From contig JACPWC010000102.1 of assembly GCA_016197225.1 (NCBI GenBank), forward strand, positions 1 through 61,277: 61,277 bases of DNA. Reading direction: 5' to 3'. The DNA comes from Chloroflexota bacterium. Lineage in GTDB: Bacteria > Chloroflexota > Anaerolineae > Anaerolineales > VGOW01. The notes under the pieces are model-generated. The model searched no databases. It saw nothing but the letters and a program-made list of their open reading frames with translations, and had not been told where the DNA came from. Made by a program: the position numbers and the translations under genes. Each line of letters opens with the position of its first letter. The first letter of the stretch is position 1. Shown here piece after piece: positions 58,681 to 61,277 of the stretch.

Positions 58681-59862
58681 GTGCGCCTGCTTGTCACTCA
58701 GGAAACCGACTGGCTGAAGCGCGGCCCGCACCAGCAACATCACCTGTTCGAGCGGCTGGCGGCGCGCGGCCATTCGGTGACGGTGCTCGACTTTGAAATT
58801 ATGTACACGCCCTGGCCGCGCGTGCCGCTCTTTGCGCCACGTCAGGAATGGAACGCCGTCCGGCGCACCCCAACCGCCTCGCCCGGCATCACTGTCATTC
58901 GCCCGGCCACCGTGCGCCTGCCTCTTCTGGCCCGCGTCATTTCCCTCTTCACCTTTTACTTTGAACTTGCCCGCCTCTGCCGTGCCCAGCGGTTTGACGT
59001 GATTATAGATTACGCCCTTTCCACCGGATTGCCGGCTTTAATCGCCGCCCGCCACTTCAAAATTCCATTCCTATTTCACGTCATTGACGCCTTACACACA
59101 CTGGTGCCGGACGCCGTTGCCCAACCCCTGGCCCTGATCTTCGAGCGCGGCCTGCTTCGCGCCGCCGACCGCACACTTTACATCAACGAAGGCTTGCGCG
59201 ATTACGGCCTCAGCCAGGGCGCGCCGCCGCAACGCGCCAGCCTAATTCGCTCCGGCGTCGATCTGGGGCACTTCCGACCCGATCTTGAGACGGCGGCCCT
59301 GCGCGCAAAGTGGGGGCTGGACGCCAAAGACGTGGTATTGTTGTTCATCGGCTGGCTGTACGAGCACACGGGCGTGGAGGCCTTGATGCGTTGCCTGCCC
59401 GACCTGCCACCCAACGTCAAATTGCTCATCGTCGGCGCGGGCGAGGCTGAGGCACGACTCAAAACTTTACATGTGGATTTGAAGCTGGGCGAGCGCGTCA
59501 TCTTCACCGGCCCACAACCCTACGATCTCGCTCCCCGGTTCATGGCCCTGGCCGACGTGTGCACCCTTTACTTCGATCTCAAACCCATCACCCGCCACAT
59601 CGTGCCGATCAAATTGTACGAGTACATGGCCGCTGGCCGACCCGTGTTGGCCTCACCCCTGCCTGCCGTGATGCAGGACGCGCCGTCCGGCAATGGCGTC
59701 CTCTACGCGCCCGCCTCGCAGTTGCTGCCGACTCTAAAAGAACTGCTTGATCCTGCTTATCGCCACGCACTGGGCGTTCAGGCCCGCGCTTTCGTCGAAG
59801 CCCACTGCGACTGGGATAAACTCGCCGACGACTTCGAGCAATTGTTGCTTTTTGGCTTTTGA
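58681..59862 (+). CDS. Glycosyltransferase family 4 (VII)
   Basis: The 393-residue product has a GT-B fold: RLLVTQETDWLKRGPHQQHHL at the start, LLFIGWLYEHTGVEALM in the middle, LLIVGAGEAEARL, and VPIKLYEYMAAGRPVLASP with the donor Glu. The GTG at 58681 is chosen because it starts the conserved N-terminal strand; the frame is open to 58612. It lies 78 bp after the membrane protein. The acceptor is unknown. Confidence 0.85.
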   Translation: MRLLVTQETDWLKRGPHQQHHLFERLAARGHSVTVLDFEIMYTPWPRVPLFAPRQEWNAVRRTPTASPGITVIRPATVRLPLLARVISLFTFYFELARLCRAQRFDVIIDYALSTGLPALIAARHFKIPFLFHVIDALHTLVPDAVAQPLALIFERGLLRAADRTLYINEGLRDYGLSQGAPPQRASLIRSGVDLGHFRPDLETAALRAKWGLDAKDVVLLFIGWLYEHTGVEALMRCLPDLPPNVKLLIVGAGEAEARLKTLHVDLKLGERVIFTGPQPYDLAPRFMALADVCTLYFDLKPITRHIVPIKLYEYMAAGRPVLASPLPAVMQDAPSGNGVLYAPASQLLPTLKELLDPAYRHALGVQARAFVEAHCDWDKLADDFEQLLLFGF

Positions 59863-59866
59863 TACT

Positions 59867-61168
59867 ATGCGCTCATTTCTGCAATTTCCCAAACTTCCAA
59901 GCCGTGGATTGTGCCTCGGCTTGATCCTTGCGTCGTTTGCGATTCGCTTACATGCTTTATTGCAATTGCCGGGATACGTAGACGAGGGCCTTCATCTGCG
60001 TTGGGCAAGCGAAATTTGGCAGGGTCACCTCGTCTTCCCATTTAGCACCGCCAAGCCGCTGGAGATTTACTATCTGGCCGCGTTGTTGCCGTTTCAGAAT
60101 CCGCTTTGGGTGGGGCGCGCAGGTAGCGTGTTGACTGACGTAGTGATACTCAGCGCTATCTGGGCGTTGGCCTATCAGTTGGGGAGCGAACGGACGGGGC
60201 TGTGGGCAGTGACGCTATACGCGCTCTCGCCGTGGACCTTCTTTCACGAGCGGCTTGCTATAGCCGATTCTCTGGCGGCGGCAAGCGCGGCAATTCTAGC
60301 GTGGGCGGCCGTCGTCTGGAGCAAACGACCCTGGTCGCGGCGCGCGCTTGGGTTGACAATATGCCTCATTGCCCTGCCTCTGGCAAAACTCTCGGCTGTT
60401 CCGTTGATGCTGATTCCGTTAGTAGCCGCCTGGCGCGGAAAGTCTTCATGGCGCCAATTAATCTTGCCCTATTTGGTTGCGGTTGTCAGCTTGGCGGTTG
60501 TTTTTGGCCTGGTATCGTTGCGTTACGAAGTCTGCGGCCTCTGCATCAAAATTATATTTCGGGCAAACATATCTGAGTCGGCCAAGTGGTCAACCAGTTT
60601 CCTAAACAACATCAACGATCTCGTTGACTGGGCAGGGATTTATCTTGGCGTTGTCGGACCGCTGATGTTAACGGGCGCAGTGACAGTTGGAATTCAACGG
60701 CGGCGGTTGGGCGTGGTGGCCCTGGCGGGGTTCTTGCTAGGCAGTGCGTCGCTTATCGCCCCGACCCAATCCTTTCCGCGTTATTACTTGGCGGCGTTGG
60801 CCTTTGGCAGCCTGCTGGCCGCTGAAGCTGTTGAGGCCTTGTTGCGCCTGACCCAAAAGCCGCTCATTCGGTGGGGCGTTGGCGCTCTAGTGATCATAGG
60901 AGCAGGATTGCCGTTTGCCTTTTTCGCAGCCCAGGCATATCGCGATCCGAGCCGGCTGAAGCTATCCGATATTGATCGCTTCCAGCATGTCGCCGCTTGG
61001 TCGTCTGGCTATGCTATCCGCGAAGCAGTGACGTACTTAACTGATGAACTCGCTCAAGACAGAGAGCCGGCCATTGTGTATGCGGCCAATCAGGATACTC
61101 TGGCTGTGGCTTGGCTATATTGGCCGCCTACAGCTAATACCGAGCACGGGCACAAACTGCGGTTTTAG
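59867..61168 (+). CDS. GT39-like multi-spanning membrane protein (III)
   Basis: The 433-residue product has about ten membrane helices and the early acidic loop LPGYVDEGLHLRWASEIWQG, with the D-E pair typical of GT39/ArnT-like enzymes, then KPLEIYYLAAL. The C-terminal domain (about 370-433) is short and ends with KLRF, possibly truncated compared with the 599-residue relative at 56803. The ATG at 59867 lies 4 bp after the previous stop. Third member of its kind in the cluster. Confidence 0.65.
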   Translation: MRSFLQFPKLPSRGLCLGLILASFAIRLHALLQLPGYVDEGLHLRWASEIWQGHLVFPFSTAKPLEIYYLAALLPFQNPLWVGRAGSVLTDVVILSAIWALAYQLGSERTGLWAVTLYALSPWTFFHERLAIADSLAAASAAILAWAAVVWSKRPWSRRALGLTICLIALPLAKLSAVPLMLIPLVAAWRGKSSWRQLILPYLVAVVSLAVVFGLVSLRYEVCGLCIKIIFRANISESAKWSTSFLNNINDLVDWAGIYLGVVGPLMLTGAVTVGIQRRRLGVVALAGFLLGSASLIAPTQSFPRYYLAALAFGSLLAAEAVEALLRLTQKPLIRWGVGALVIIGAGLPFAFFAAQAYRDPSRLKLSDIDRFQHVAAWSSGYAIREAVTYLTDELAQDREPAIVYAANQDTLAVAWLYWPPTANTEHGHKLRF

Positions 61169-61191
61169 CGAGAGGCTCGCGCATCATCTGG

Positions 61192-61207
61192 TATGATTTT
61201 ACCTATG
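61192..61207 (+). promoter_or_regulatory. -10 box giving a probably leaderless transcript
   Basis: TATGAT (61192-61197) ends 7 nt before ATG 61205, with no Shine-Dalgarno. It fits the spacing seen at 6485, 20773, 25041 and 37107. Confidence 0.35.
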
Positions 61208-61277
61208 ACCATCCAAGTTGAGTTCACGCCAGAGATTTTGAAAGAATTGTATTATCAACGGTACAATCATCTTGCGC
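61205..61277 (+). CDS. Partial gene at the window end
   Basis: ATG at 61205 opens a frame reading MTIQVEFTPEILKELYYQRY and running off the window after 24 codons. This start resembles short membrane proteins such as YcxB-like ones, but the piece is too short for a call. It begins a new unit after the GT39-like gene. Confidence 0.4.
   Translation, partial: MTIQVEFTPEILKELYYQRYNHLA

Overview
The window looks like a chromosomal piece of an uncultured, GC-rich bacterium, most likely a member of the Chloroflexota (Anaerolineae-like). This is an inference from gene content: a zinc-ribbon/LysM protein with proline-threonine linkers, paired DUF4349 lipoproteins, PYROXD2-type oxidoreductases beside an MttB-like methyltransferase, and a very high density of intergenic palindromes. 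No rRNA or tRNA gene and no CRISPR array was seen.

Layout. 1-1.7 kb: an A+T-richer edge with two secreted proteins (one DUF2690-like) and a decayed copy of a C-terminus. 1.8-8 kb: aldo/keto reductase, a small AAA ATPase, two arrestin-like proteins, two membrane proteins, a DUF2087 protein and a LysM protein. 8-12.5 kb: a copper operon on the minus strand (csoR, copZ-like, a SAM methyltransferase, copA, then trmH) with a readable promoter and a CsoR-type operator. 12.6-20.7 kb: HlyIII, then a minus-strand catabolic-looking cluster (IclR regulator, cupin, GcvT-like protein, two paralogous FAD oxidoreductases, MttB-like methyltransferase) that suggests demethylation of a quaternary or N-methylated amine. 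20.8-23 kb: an OmpR/PhoB-type two-component system followed by a small membrane protein with a Pho-box-like site. 23-38.8 kb: housekeeping and mixed genes (metG, DUF2142 membrane protein, LysM protein, pncC/cinA, a vapBC pair with a broken toxin, RNase J, MFS transporter, DUF6438 and two DUF4349 lipoproteins, phosphoesterase, tsaE-tsaB-rimI). 38.9-61.2 kb: a long plus-strand surface-polysaccharide cluster: two epimerases, two UDP-sugar dehydrogenases (WbpA-like and WecC-like), seven GT4-type glycosyltransferases, a left-handed beta-helix acetyltransferase, a Wzx-type flippase, an asparagine synthase, a methyltransferase and three multi-spanning GT39-type membrane proteins. Uracil-DNA glycosylase is embedded in it. 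Many genes there overlap by ATGA, so they are probably translationally coupled.

The most unusual property is a set of interspersed palindromic repeats. They fill intergenic gaps, double as terminators, supply start codons (41986 and 37644), and sit in frame inside protein-coding genes: twice in copA, once in asnB next to the ATP-binding motif, and in five places of the DUF2142 gene. Other points of interest are a metG-upstream RNA unit with a leaderless leader peptide and mutually exclusive stems, an RNase J leader with a leader peptide and a terminator before the gene, and a recurring leaderless promoter arrangement in which the -10 box lies 6-8 nt before the start codon.
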